From positions 1 through 64,000 of the forward strand of contig CAVPOQ010000004.1 of the NCBI GenBank assembly GCA_963707145.1: DNA of 64,000 nucleotides, given 5' to 3'. The DNA is from RPQJ01 sp963707145 (GTDB lineage Bacteria; Pseudomonadota; Gammaproteobacteria; Steroidobacterales; Steroidobacteraceae). The stretch's first letter is position 1; each line of letters starts with the position of its first letter. Both the position numbers and the translations under genes were made by a program. Shown here in pieces: positions 37,383-49,658 of the stretch. Below the pieces are notes generated by a model. The model did no database searches and was not told the DNA's origin. It saw only the letters and a list, made by a program, of their open reading frames with translations.

Positions 37383-38588
37383 ATGCTGAGCGCCAAGGAA
37401 CAACTCGACGAGCTGCGCCGCGGAGCAGCGGAAATCCTGCTGGAGGCCGACCTGCTGAAGAAGCTGCAGGCGAGACGCCCGCTGCGCATCAAGGCGGGCT
37501 TCGATCCGACCGCACCCGACTTGCACCTCGGCCACACGGTGCTGATCAACAAGATGGCGCTGTTCCAGCGCCTCGGCCACGAGGTGATCTTCCTGATCGG
37601 CGATTTCACGGGACTGATCGGCGATCCGACTGGTCGCAACGCGACTCGTCCGCCGCTCACGCCCGAGGACGTGCAGGCGAACGCCGCGACCTATCAGGCG
37701 CAGATCTTCAAGATCCTCGATCCGGCGCGCACGCGCATCGAGTTTAATTCCCGCTGGATGGGTTCGATGAGTGCCGCCGGGCTGGTCGAGCTCGCGGCGA
37801 AACATACCGTGGCGCGCATGCTCGAGCGCGACGACTTCGCGAAGCGCTACCGCGGGGGCCAGGCGATCGCGATCCACGAGTTCCTGTATCCGCTGGTGCA
37901 GGGCTACGACTCGGTGGCGTTGCACGCCGACGTCGAACTCGGCGGCACGGATCAGAAGTTCAACCTGCTCGTGGGCCGCCAGCTGCAGGAATCCTACGGA
38001 CAGGATCCGCAGGTCGTGCTCACGATGCCACTGCTCGAGGGACTCGACGGCGTCAACAAGATGTCGAAATCGCTCGGCAACTACATCGGCATCGCCGAGC
38101 CGCCGGACGAGATGTTCGGCAAACTGATGTCGGTGTCGGACGAGCTGATGTGGCGCTATTTCGAGCTGCTGTCGTTCCGGCCTAACGCCGACATCGCGCG
38201 GTTGCGCGCCGACGTTGCCGACGGCCGCAATCCGCGCGACGTGAAGTTCGAACTCGGCGTGGAGATCGTAGAGCGCTTCCACGGTGCCGGCAGCGGTGCG
38301 CGGGCGCAGGAGGCATTCGTCGCGCGCTTCAGCCGGGGTGCGCTGCCCGAGGACATCGCGGAGGTCACGCTCGCGGCTGAGCAGGGCGGGCTCGGGATCG
38401 CGCAGGTTCTGAAAGGCGCCGGGCTGGTGGCGAGCACCAGCGAGGCGTTCCGGCAGATCAAGCAGGGCGCCGTGAAGGTCGACGGCGAGCGCATCGAGGA
38501 CGGCGCCGCGAGCTTCGCGCCCGGCGGCACGCACGTGTTCCAGGTCGGCAAGCGCAGGCTCGCGCGGGTCACGATCGTATCCAAGTGA
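37383..38588 (+). CDS. tyrS: tyrosyl-tRNA synthetase (TyrS/TyrZ type)
   Basis: This class-I aminoacyl-tRNA synthetase charges tRNA-Tyr. It has 401 residues from ATG 37383. The HIGH-type signature is HLGH (48-51) and the KMSKS loop is in GVNKMSKSLGN. A C-terminal S4 RNA-binding domain contains STSEAFRQIKQGAVKVDGE. GFDPTAPDLHLG and IGDPTGRNATRPPLT fit the TyrRS branch that includes Pseudomonas TyrZ. As in Pseudomonas it lies directly upstream of an rRNA operon. Confidence 0.96.
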   Translation: MLSAKEQLDELRRGAAEILLEADLLKKLQARRPLRIKAGFDPTAPDLHLGHTVLINKMALFQRLGHEVIFLIGDFTGLIGDPTGRNATRPPLTPEDVQANAATYQAQIFKILDPARTRIEFNSRWMGSMSAAGLVELAAKHTVARMLERDDFAKRYRGGQAIAIHEFLYPLVQGYDSVALHADVELGGTDQKFNLLVGRQLQESYGQDPQVVLTMPLLEGLDGVNKMSKSLGNYIGIAEPPDEMFGKLMSVSDELMWRYFELLSFRPNADIARLRADVADGRNPRDVKFELGVEIVERFHGAGSGARAQEAFVARFSRGALPEDIAEVTLAAEQGGLGIAQVLKGAGLVASTSEAFRQIKQGAVKVDGERIEDGAASFAPGGTHVFQVGKRRLARVTIVSK

Positions 38589-38652
38589 CGGAGTTTTCAG
38601 GGCCGAACGCGTTGTCAAGCTTCGCGTCCCGAGCGGCCGTTGAAGGCGGATG

Positions 38653-38680
38653 TTGACGCGGTGCAGTGCGCGGCTATACT
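38653..38680 (+). promoter_or_regulatory. rRNA operon promoter P1
   Basis: TTGACG (38653-38658) and TATACT (38675-38680), 16 bases apart, are near consensus, with a GC-rich stretch just after the -10 as expected for a stringently controlled promoter. This is one of two tandem promoters in the 367-base gap between tyrS and 16S, which holds no gene. Confidence 0.75.
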
Positions 38681-38759
38681 GCGCGCCCTTCCGCAGCGGC
38701 CCCGGTTCGCCGGACGTCGAGGCGGTCACCCTCCGGGCAGAAATTTCTGCATGGCGGTG

Positions 38760-38787
38760 TTGACAGTCACGCGGAATGCCGCATAAT
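38760..38787 (+). promoter_or_regulatory. rRNA operon promoter P2
   Basis: A perfect -35 TTGACA (38760-38765) and CATAAT (38782-38787) are separated by 16 bases, followed by the GC-rich discriminator region TCGCGGTCTGCCCC. It lies about 107 bases downstream of P1 and 170 bases before the 16S gene. Confidence 0.8.
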
Positions 38788-38817
38788 TCGCGGTCTGCCC
38801 CGGCTGAGCCCGAGGGC

Positions 38818-38829
38818 GCTCTTTAAAAA
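38818..38829 (+). promoter_or_regulatory. boxA antitermination site, rRNA leader
   Basis: CGCTCTTTAAAA closely matches the boxA consensus TGCTCTTTAACA bound by NusB-NusE. It allows polymerase to read through the long untranslated operon. Confidence 0.8.
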
Positions 38830-38955
38830 TCGAAACAGGTAATTTGTGTGGGGACTCGCGTCAGTCGTTTGCAAGCGCAAACACGGACCGAGTACCAATT
38901 AGCCAGTTAATACTGAAACTAGTTGGGATTCTCTCCGAGCTAAGTCGCAAGACTT

Positions 38956-40492
<1,537 letters not shown>

Positions 40493-40605
40493 AGAGACCA
40501 GCGCGAGCTTCGTCTGCGCGCGAGTCCCCATTCAAGTTACCTGTTTTGATGCCCGAGAGGCTGGACTGATCACCGGCGTCCCAAGGCCTGGGAATGTCGT
40601 AAGTC

Positions 40606-40682
40606 GGGTCTGTAGCTCAGTTGGTCAGAGCGCACCCCTGATAAGGGTGAGGCCGGAAGTTCGAATCTTCCCAGACCCACCA
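40606..40682 (+). tRNA. tRNA-Ile (GAT anticodon)
   Basis: A 77-base cloverleaf in the 16S-23S spacer with acceptor GGGTCTG/CAGACCC, anticodon GAT at 40640-40642, TTCGAAT T-loop and encoded CCA. Standard spacer tRNA, released by processing of the rRNA transcript. Confidence 0.97.
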
Positions 40683-40703
40683 TCCAGGGTGGATCTGACC
40701 AAT

Positions 40704-40779
40704 GGGGCCATAGCTCAGCTGGGAGAGCGCCTGCTTTGCAAGCAGGAGGTCGCCGGTTCGATCCCGGCTGGCTCCACCA
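40704..40779 (+). tRNA. tRNA-Ala (TGC anticodon)
   Basis: A 76-base cloverleaf with acceptor GGGGCCA pairing TGGCTCC (one G-T pair), anticodon TGC in CTTTGCAAG, T-loop TTCGATC and encoded CCA. It follows tRNA-Ile by 21 bases, the usual Ile-Ala spacer pair. Confidence 0.97.
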
Positions 40780-40873
40780 GGTCCTGCCTCGAAGCTCGCG
40801 TGCAACCACGCATGCACCGCCTCGCTGACGCGATGCAGGCGTGGTCGTTCGCGACGCAGAAGGCTGCAGTCGC

Positions 40874-40885
40874 TGCTCTTTAACA
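40874..40885 (+). promoter_or_regulatory. boxA antitermination site before 23S
   Basis: TGCTCTTTAACA is a perfect boxA consensus, 127 bases before the 23S gene. The surrounding spacer (40780-41012) contains no gene. Confidence 0.85.
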
Positions 40886-41012
40886 ATATGAATTGGGTAT
40901 GACGCCGAGGATCAAGTTGATTCAACTTGATAATCGAAAGCGTGTCGCATTCGCGAGAGATACCAGCTGATGAGTTTTTTGGACCGTGGCCCCAGAACGA
41001 TTGGGGTTATAT

Positions 41013-43912
<2,900 letters not shown>

Positions 43913-44041
43913 TATAACACCCAATCGGTCTGGACATGTCCGGCCGATGCGGGAGTCAGCGCGGTAATCGCGCGATTGCGACACGCTCGTCATACCCGAT
44001 TCGAATTCGACGTCCCGTGAAAGCGGGCGCGTCAGCCAGTT

Positions 44042-44159
44042 TGCCTGGCGGCCATAGCGAGCGGGAACCACCCGATCCCTTTCCGAACTCGGAAGTGAAA
44101 ACGCTCTGCGCCGATGGTAGTGTGGTCTTCGACCATGCAAGAGTAGGTCACTGCCAGGC
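44042..44159 (+). rRNA. rrf: 5S ribosomal RNA
   Basis: TGCCTGGCGGCCATAGCGAG at the 5' end and CACTGCCAGGC at the 3' end pair in helix I. CCGAACTCGGAAGTGAAA and GCGCCGATGGTAGTGTGG are the standard internal blocks. About 118 bases, 130 bases after 23S. Confidence 0.97.
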
Positions 44160-44170
44160 TCTTGAACGAC

Positions 44171-44205
44171 AGCCCCGACGGGAAACCGTCGGGGCTTTTT
44201 TCTTT
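44171..44205 (+). terminator. Rho-independent terminator of the rRNA operon
   Basis: AGCCCCGACGG and CCGTCGGGGCT form a perfect 11-base stem around AAA(A), followed by TTTTTTTCTTT. It closes the operon 12 bases after 5S. The remaining 114 bases to the next gene show nothing recognisable. Confidence 0.95.
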
Positions 44206-44319
44206 GCCCCCGCCAGCGCGCACCTTCTTGGAGGTGCAAGGCGAGCGTCCGGCGAACCCGTGTTGACGGAGCTCGGCCGGATCGGTTCGTGAGTACGACG
44301 GGCCGCCAGTGATGCGACT

Positions 44320-45660
44320 CTACTGCACGCTGTGGCGTCGCAGCTTGCGGTATAGCGTGCGCTCGCTGATCCCGAGCTGGCGTGCAAGCTCGCGTCGGGT
44401 ACCGGTGTGCGCCGCGAGCGAGTACTGAAGTGCGCGTCCCTCGGCCTCCGGCAACCGCCCGGTGCGCCGCGCGGCGCTGCGCACCACCTCGCAGAGCTCC
44501 GCGGGCAGGTGCCGGCGTCCGATCTCGGGCACGTCGGCGAGTAGGCTGGCGCGTTCCAGGATGTTGCGGAGTTCGCGAACGTTGCCCGGGTAGTCGTAGC
44601 GGACCAGACATTCGAGCGCGTCGCTGCCGAGACTCCGGCTGCTGCCGAACCCCGCGAGCAGCGCGGTCGCGAGAGCCGGTATGTCCTCGCTGCGCTCGCG
44701 CAGCGGAGGCAACCGGACCGGGAATGCGGCGAGGCGGTAGTAGAGGTCGGCGCGGAACGACTCCTCCCGTACGCGGCGCGCCAGGTCCCGGTGTGTCGCC
44801 GCGATGAGTCGGAAGCTCGCATGCTGGGGTTCGACGCCGCCGACGCGGCGGAACGCCCCGGTCTCGAGCAGCCGCAACAGCTTGACCTGCAGTCCGAGCG
44901 GGATGTCGCCGACCTCGTCGAGGAACAGTGTGCCGCCAGCCGCCGCCTCGACGAGCCCCGCCTTGCGCGCGAGCGCGCCGGTGAAGGCGCCCTTCTCGTG
45001 TCCGAACAGTTCGCTCTCGACCAGCGTCTCTGTGAGCCCCGAGCAGTCCACCGCCACGAACGGTGCGCGTGCGCGCGGGCTCGCCTCATGGATTGCGCGC
45101 GCGACCATTTCCTTGCCCGTGCCGGTCTCCCCGAGCAGCAGCACCGTCGTGTCGGTTGGCGCGACGCGCGAGACGAGTTCCATCATGTGCATGAACGCCG
45201 GGGCGCGGCCCACCAGCCCGCCGGAGCCGCGCTCCGTGCGCGCTGTCGGCAGCGTCTTCATGTGCTCGACGAACAGCGAAACCGCGCCGCTGGCATTGCG
45301 CAGTGGGTAGAGATCCACTGACACGTATTCCTCGCCGTGGGCGGTGTGATGCACGTGCAGCGCGCGCTCAAAGTGTCCGGACGCCAGTGCCCGTTGCCGC
45401 GGGCAGGATTCGCCCGCCTGGTCGCACGGCACGGTATAGCCGTGGGAGACCTCGTAGCAGCGCCTGCCGACCACGTCGCCGGAGCCCGTCATGGATGCCC
45501 GGTACGCGTCGTTCGCCGCGACGATGCGGTAGTCGGCGTCGATCACGATGTGGGCGCCGTGTAGTTGGCCGACGAGGGACTGCAATTCCTCGGGCACAGG
45601 CTCAGCCGAGGCAGCGCCCTCGGCCAAAGTGGCGGGATCGGTGAACTCATGATCTGCCAT
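44320..45660 (-). CDS. sigma-54-dependent transcriptional activator with Cys/His-rich PAS domain
   Basis: The protein has 446 residues. An N-terminal PAS domain (about 30-135) carries C68, H73, C79 and C86 in RRCYEVSHGYTVPCD and ESCPRQ. An AAA+ domain follows with Walker A GETGTGKE (177-184), the sigma-54 contact loop GAFTGA (224-229) and Walker B LFLDEVGD (245-252). A Fis-type helix-turn-helix lies at 412-443. No receiver domain is present, so activity is probably set by the PAS domain, through redox, metal or a ligand. It is divergent from the octaheme cytochrome gene, whose upstream region carries a -24/-12 promoter, so that gene is its obvious target. The ATG is at 45660. Confidence 0.93.
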   Translation of the reverse strand: MADHEFTDPATLAEGAASAEPVPEELQSLVGQLHGAHIVIDADYRIVAANDAYRASMTGSGDVVGRRCYEVSHGYTVPCDQAGESCPRQRALASGHFERALHVHHTAHGEEYVSVDLYPLRNASGAVSLFVEHMKTLPTARTERGSGGLVGRAPAFMHMMELVSRVAPTDTTVLLLGETGTGKEMVARAIHEASPRARAPFVAVDCSGLTETLVESELFGHEKGAFTGALARKAGLVEAAAGGTLFLDEVGDIPLGLQVKLLRLLETGAFRRVGGVEPQHASFRLIAATHRDLARRVREESFRADLYYRLAAFPVRLPPLRERSEDIPALATALLAGFGSSRSLGSDALECLVRYDYPGNVRELRNILERASLLADVPEIGRRHLPAELCEVVRSAARRTGRLPEAEGRALQYSLAAHTGTRRELARQLGISERTLYRKLRRHSVQ

Positions 45661-45671
45661 ATAGCGGCAGG

Positions 45672-45687
45672 CAGTATGTCATAACTG
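45672..45687. promoter_or_regulatory. candidate upstream activator site for the sigma-54 regulator
   Basis: CAGT and ACTG form a short dyad around eight bases, and GGCAGT occurs as a direct repeat at 45670-45675 and 45687-45692. The centre is about 123 bases before the predicted start of transcription, the usual distance for enhancer-binding sites. The arms are short, so this is a weak call. Confidence 0.3.
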
Positions 45688-45761
45688 GCAGTCGATTCGG
45701 TCGCCGCCCGGCCGCCGCGGGTGCATGTCGGACCTAAGCCTCTGAATTAAATAGCGGTGCA

Positions 45762-45777
45762 AGCTCGCCTGCGAGCT
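45762..45777. repeat. perfect inverted repeat next to the sigma-54 promoter
   Basis: AGCTCGC-CT-GCGAGCT, seven-base arms with a two-base spacer. The last base overlaps the first base of the -24 element. It lies too close to the promoter for a normal enhancer site and could bind a repressor or a second regulator. Confidence 0.5.
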
Positions 45778-45792
45778 GGCACGCGCGATGCA
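45777..45792 (+). promoter_or_regulatory. sigma-54 (-24/-12) promoter of the octaheme cytochrome gene
   Basis: TGGCACGCGCGATGCA has the invariant GG at 45778-45779 and GC at 45790-45791, with exactly ten bases between them. It differs from the TGGCAC-N5-TTGCA consensus at one position. Transcription should start near 45803, 29 bases before the cytochrome ATG. The divergent neighbour encodes a sigma-54 activator, which independently supports the call. Confidence 0.85.
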
Positions 45793-45831
45793 TATCGGAG
45801 GGCACAACAACGACAGACGCCAGAGGTGGCC

Positions 45832-47694
45832 ATGAGTACCCTCCACAGATCCGCACAGTTCCGTTGGCTCCCGATCGTCACCGCCCTGCTGCTCGGCGCA
45901 GTCCTCGCTGGCTGCGAAGGTGACGACGGCAAGGACGGCACGGCCGGCACGCCCGGCACCGACGGCCAGCCCGGGACCCCCGGGATCAGCTGCTGGGATC
46001 TCAACCAGAACGGGGTGGCGGACCTAGCCACCGAGGACACGAACAAGGACGGCAAGGTCGACGTCGACGACTGCCGCACGACTGCCAGCACCGATCCGGG
46101 GGCCTTTCACAAGACCTATTTCACCGACAACGCCTACACCAGCACCGCGCAGTGCCTGAACTGCCACGGCTGGCTCGCCGCCGAGGTGATGAAGACCGGC
46201 CACTGGAAGCAGGAAGGCACGGTCGCGAGCATCGTCGGTCCGGTCGATCTGCGCGGCAAGGTGCACGGCAAGAAGGATCTGATCAACAACTTCTGCCAGG
46301 CGGTGCCCTCCAACGAAGGACGCTGTTCGCAGTGCCACATCGGCATCGGCTGGGTGGACAGTAACTTCGACTTCAACAACCCACGCAACATCGACTGCCT
46401 GGCCTGCCACGACCAGACCGGCACCTACAAGAAAGTGCAGACGCCGAGTGCCGACGGGAAGGTGCCGGCCGGCGGACCCGATCCGACCGTCGACCTGCAG
46501 AAGGTTGCGCAGAGCGTGGGTCTCAACAAGGGTTCGCCACCGCGCTCGAGCTGCGTGTCCGTGTGCCACAGCCGCGCAGGCGGTGACGACAACGTCAAGC
46601 ACGGCGACCTCAACAGCCGATTCGCGCTTGCAGCGCCCACCAACCCGGACGCGGACCCCAAGACGTACCTGACGCGGGCCGAAGACGTGCACATGGGCAT
46701 CGACCCGAAGGCCGCGGCACCACAGCTCAAGGGTGGCAACATGGCCTGCGTCGCGTGTCACCAGGTGGACAAGGACGCAGCGGGCAACGTGCAGTCGCAC
46801 GGCATCGGCGGGTTCGCCTATCACTCTGTGGACGAGGGCGTCATGAAGGACTGTGCGGACTGCCACGGCAGTCGCGCGACCATCCACGCTGGAACATCGG
46901 CAGAGCTGGTCGTGAACCTGGCGACCCATGCGCGGCTGGCCTGTCAGACCTGCCACATCCCGGCGATTGCGCGCAAGGTCGCCACCTATACCGACTGGCG
47001 CTGGTCCTCCGCGGGTCTCGCCGCGCGACCGGCCGATTGCGCCACCGAGCCGCTCGGTCCGGATGCGCAGGGTACCGGTCGCCCGACCTGGGTGCAGATC
47101 AAGGGCTGTTTCAAGTGGGGTACCAACGTTCGACCGGCGCTGCGCTTCCACAATGGCACATGGAACCGCAGGGTGATGGGTGTCAGCGACAAGTTTGCGA
47201 CGGCGACCGGGACGGCCGACTCGCCTGTCGACCTCGGTTCGCCGGCCGCGACTTACAAGGACGCGGACGCGATGATCTACCCGTTCAAGAAGATGACGGG
47301 CAACCAGCCAGCCGGTCCGTCCGCCGACCCTGCTGTCAGTACCGTTCTGGTGCCGCATCTGTGGGGCAAGGTCACGGGCCCGAATCCGTTCTGGCGACCG
47401 GCCGGCGTCACCACGGGCTTCTTCAACTGGGATCTGTCGCTGATCGATGGCGCGGCCTATTCCGGCTCCTACAAGGCCGAGAACCAGCAGACCTACACGC
47501 CCGGCACCTACAGGTTCGTCGACACCGTGATGCTGCTGAAGGTCGACCACGAGATCCCGCCGGCCGAACAGGCGCTGGGCATGAACAACCGCTGCGCCGA
47601 CTGCCACGGCAAGGGTCCGGACGGGAAGGACCTGGTGGAATGGAAGGCCCTGGGATGGACGGGTGACCCGTTCTCTGGCGGCACCCGGCCCTGA
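45832..47694 (+). CDS. octaheme c-type cytochrome, tetrathionate reductase (OTR) family, with lipoprotein anchor and collagen-like stalk
   Basis: The protein has 620 residues. A lipobox VLAG-C28 is followed by Gly-x-y triplets (32-51) and a loop C54-C81 with two DxNxNG/DxNKDG calcium-like motifs. The catalytic domain follows. Heme sites are C108-H112, C165-H169, C189-H193, C241-H246 (CX3CH), C306-H310, C341-H345, C371-H375 and C588-H592. KTGHWK (121-126) contains a candidate for the lysine ligand of the OTR active-site heme. NNFCQAVPSNEGRCSQCH and KHGDLNS resemble Shewanella OTR, which reduces tetrathionate, nitrite and hydroxylamine in vitro. The physiological substrate here is unknown. ATG 45832 has AGAGG upstream and gives a proper signal peptide; the frame is open to 45757 without one. 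Confidence 0.88.
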   Translation: MSTLHRSAQFRWLPIVTALLLGAVLAGCEGDDGKDGTAGTPGTDGQPGTPGISCWDLNQNGVADLATEDTNKDGKVDVDDCRTTASTDPGAFHKTYFTDNAYTSTAQCLNCHGWLAAEVMKTGHWKQEGTVASIVGPVDLRGKVHGKKDLINNFCQAVPSNEGRCSQCHIGIGWVDSNFDFNNPRNIDCLACHDQTGTYKKVQTPSADGKVPAGGPDPTVDLQKVAQSVGLNKGSPPRSSCVSVCHSRAGGDDNVKHGDLNSRFALAAPTNPDADPKTYLTRAEDVHMGIDPKAAAPQLKGGNMACVACHQVDKDAAGNVQSHGIGGFAYHSVDEGVMKDCADCHGSRATIHAGTSAELVVNLATHARLACQTCHIPAIARKVATYTDWRWSSAGLAARPADCATEPLGPDAQGTGRPTWVQIKGCFKWGTNVRPALRFHNGTWNRRVMGVSDKFATATGTADSPVDLGSPAATYKDADAMIYPFKKMTGNQPAGPSADPAVSTVLVPHLWGKVTGPNPFWRPAGVTTGFFNWDLSLIDGAAYSGSYKAENQQTYTPGTYRFVDTVMLLKVDHEIPPAEQALGMNNRCADCHGKGPDGKDLVEWKALGWTGDPFSGGTRP

Positions 47695-47724
47695 TTGACC
47701 CCCTGGCGTCCATCTGGACGCATC

Positions 47725-47756
47725 GCGCCCGCACTGTGAGTGCGGGCGCATTTTTT
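47725..47756 (+). terminator. Rho-independent terminator after the octaheme cytochrome
   Basis: GCGCCCGCACT and AGTGCGGGCGC form a perfect 11-base stem around GTG, followed by six T. The cytochrome is therefore probably transcribed alone. On the minus strand it may also help end uup, but no T-run is visible in that direction. Confidence 0.92.
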
Positions 47757-47776
47757 CGCAGGCGAAGCCCGGCGGG

Positions 47777-49612
47777 TCAGCCGGGCTTCGCCGCCGTCAC
47801 CCTCGCCTCGATTTCCGTCCAGCGCTCGAACGCAGCGGCGAGCTGCGACTCGATCTCGACGATGCGCAGCCCATCGGTCCTCATCTGCGCCGCGCCCTCG
47901 CGGTGATAGTCCGGACGGCTCATGCGCTCGCCGATTTCCCGCTGTTCGCGCTCGAGCGCCTCGATCCTGGCCGGCAGCTCGGCGAGTTCGCGGGTCTCCT
48001 TGTACGAGAGCTTGGTCGCGGGCCGGCGCACGGCGGACGCGGCGGTGCCGGGGCCCTTCGCCGCCACGGCCGGTCGCTGTGCCGGCGGCGCCGGGGTCGC
48101 GGTCCGCAGCGCCGGGCGCTGCTCCAGCCAGTCGCTGTAGCCGCCCACGTATTCCTTCCAGCGTCCGCCGCCCTCGGCGGCCAGCGTCTGGGTCACCACG
48201 TCGTCGAGGAAGCGCCGGTCGTGGCTCACCAGCAGCACCGTGCCGGGGTACTCCTGCAGCGTCGCCTCGAGCAGCTCGAGGGACTCGATGTCGAGGTCGT
48301 TGGTGGGTTCGTCGAGCACCAGCACGTTGGCCGGGCGCGCGAACAGGCTTGCGAGCAACAGCCGATTGCGCTCGCCGCCCGAGAGCATGCGTACCGGCGA
48401 CTCGGCGCGCTGCGCGGGAAACAGGAAGTCGCCCAGGTAGCTGATCACGTGCTTGCGCGCGCCGCCGATCTCGACCCAGTCGGAGGTCGGGGCGACGGTG
48501 GCCGCAACGCTGAGCTCCGGATCGAGCTGCGCGCGAAGCTGGTCGAAGTAGGCCACCTGCAGGTTGGTGCCGAGGCGCACCGTGCCCTCGTCCGGTGCGA
48601 CCTCGCCGAGGATCAGCTTGAGCAGCGTCGACTTGCCGGCGCCGTTCGGGCCGATGAGGCCGAGGCGGTCGCCGCGCATGATCCTGAGCGACAGGCCCTC
48701 GACCACCGGCCGGCCATCGTAGCGCTTGCCGACGCCGTCGAGTTCGGCCACCAGCCTGCCCGAGCGCTCCCCCGCGTCCAGCGAGAGCTTCACCTCGCCC
48801 AGCCGCTCGCGGCGGGCGGTGCGCTGCTCGCGCAGGGCCTGCAGCCGCCGCACGCGCCCTTCGTCGCGCGTGCGGCGTGCCTCGACGCCCCTGCGGATCC
48901 AGGCTTCCTCCTGCGCCCAGAACTTGTCGAAGCGTCGGTTCGCGACGGCTTCCGCGGCGAGCTGCTCGTCCTTGCGGCGCTCGTAGTCAGCGAAGTTGCC
49001 GGGATACGAGCGCAGCAGGCCGCGGTCCAGCTCGACGATGCGCGTCGCCACGGCGTCGAGGAACGCGCGATCGTGGGTGATGAAGAGACTGGTGCCGCCC
49101 TTCGACAGCAGTTCCTCGAGCAGACGGATGCCGTCGATGTCGAGGTGGTTGGTGGGTTCGTCGAGCAGCAGCAGCTGCGGCTCCAATGCGAGCGCCAGCG
49201 CTAGCGTCGCGCGCTTGCACTCGCCGCCGGAGGCCACCCCGGGTCGCAGCGACTCCTCGAGCCCCAGACGATGCAGGTACTCGACGAGCCGCGTCTCGAC
49301 CTGCCAGCGCGCCCGCTCGTCGCCCATCTGCTCCAAGCGCCCGCGGGCGACGAGGCTGTCACGCAGCGTCACGGCGGCGGGCAGGGTAGGCTCCTGCTCG
49401 ACGAGCGCGATGCGCAGCCCGTCGCGCCGACGGATCTCGCCGCCATCGAGCGCGAGCCCGCCCTGGAGCACCCGCAGCAGCGTGGACTTGCCGGTGCCGT
49501 TGCGGCCGATCAGGCCGATGCGCTCGCCGCTGCGCACCGCGAGAGAGGCACGGTCGAGCAGCGGCTGCATGCCGTAGGCGAGTTCGGCGTCGGCGAGGGT
49601 GAGGAGCGGCAT
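47777..49612 (-). CDS. uup: ABC-F family ATPase Uup
   Basis: The protein has 611 residues with two nucleotide-binding domains in tandem. Walker A motifs are GRNGTGKST and GPNGAGKST, signatures ASGGECKRA and LSGGERNRL, and Walker B motifs LLLLDEPTNHLD and VLVLDEPTNDLD. A charged inter-domain linker and a C-terminal coiled-coil (ELPARIEALEREQREIGERM) complete the Uup layout. ABC-F proteins act on the ribosome or, for Uup, affect transposon excision and replication-linked DNA. No membrane domain is present. The gene lies 46 bases downstream of the ImcH-like cytochrome frame, probably by location only. Confidence 0.93.
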   Translation of the reverse strand: MPLLTLADAELAYGMQPLLDRASLAVRSGERIGLIGRNGTGKSTLLRVLQGGLALDGGEIRRRDGLRIALVEQEPTLPAAVTLRDSLVARGRLEQMGDERARWQVETRLVEYLHRLGLEESLRPGVASGGECKRATLALALALEPQLLLLDEPTNHLDIDGIRLLEELLSKGGTSLFITHDRAFLDAVATRIVELDRGLLRSYPGNFADYERRKDEQLAAEAVANRRFDKFWAQEEAWIRRGVEARRTRDEGRVRRLQALREQRTARRERLGEVKLSLDAGERSGRLVAELDGVGKRYDGRPVVEGLSLRIMRGDRLGLIGPNGAGKSTLLKLILGEVAPDEGTVRLGTNLQVAYFDQLRAQLDPELSVAATVAPTSDWVEIGGARKHVISYLGDFLFPAQRAESPVRMLSGGERNRLLLASLFARPANVLVLDEPTNDLDIESLELLEATLQEYPGTVLLVSHDRRFLDDVVTQTLAAEGGGRWKEYVGGYSDWLEQRPALRTATPAPPAQRPAVAAKGPGTAASAVRRPATKLSYKETRELAELPARIEALEREQREIGERMSRPDYHREGAAQMRTDGLRIVEIESQLAAAFERWTEIEARVTAAKPG

Positions 49613-49658
49613 GAGGCGCGCGAGGATCGCACACGGGCGGGCGGCCCGACAGGCCGCG

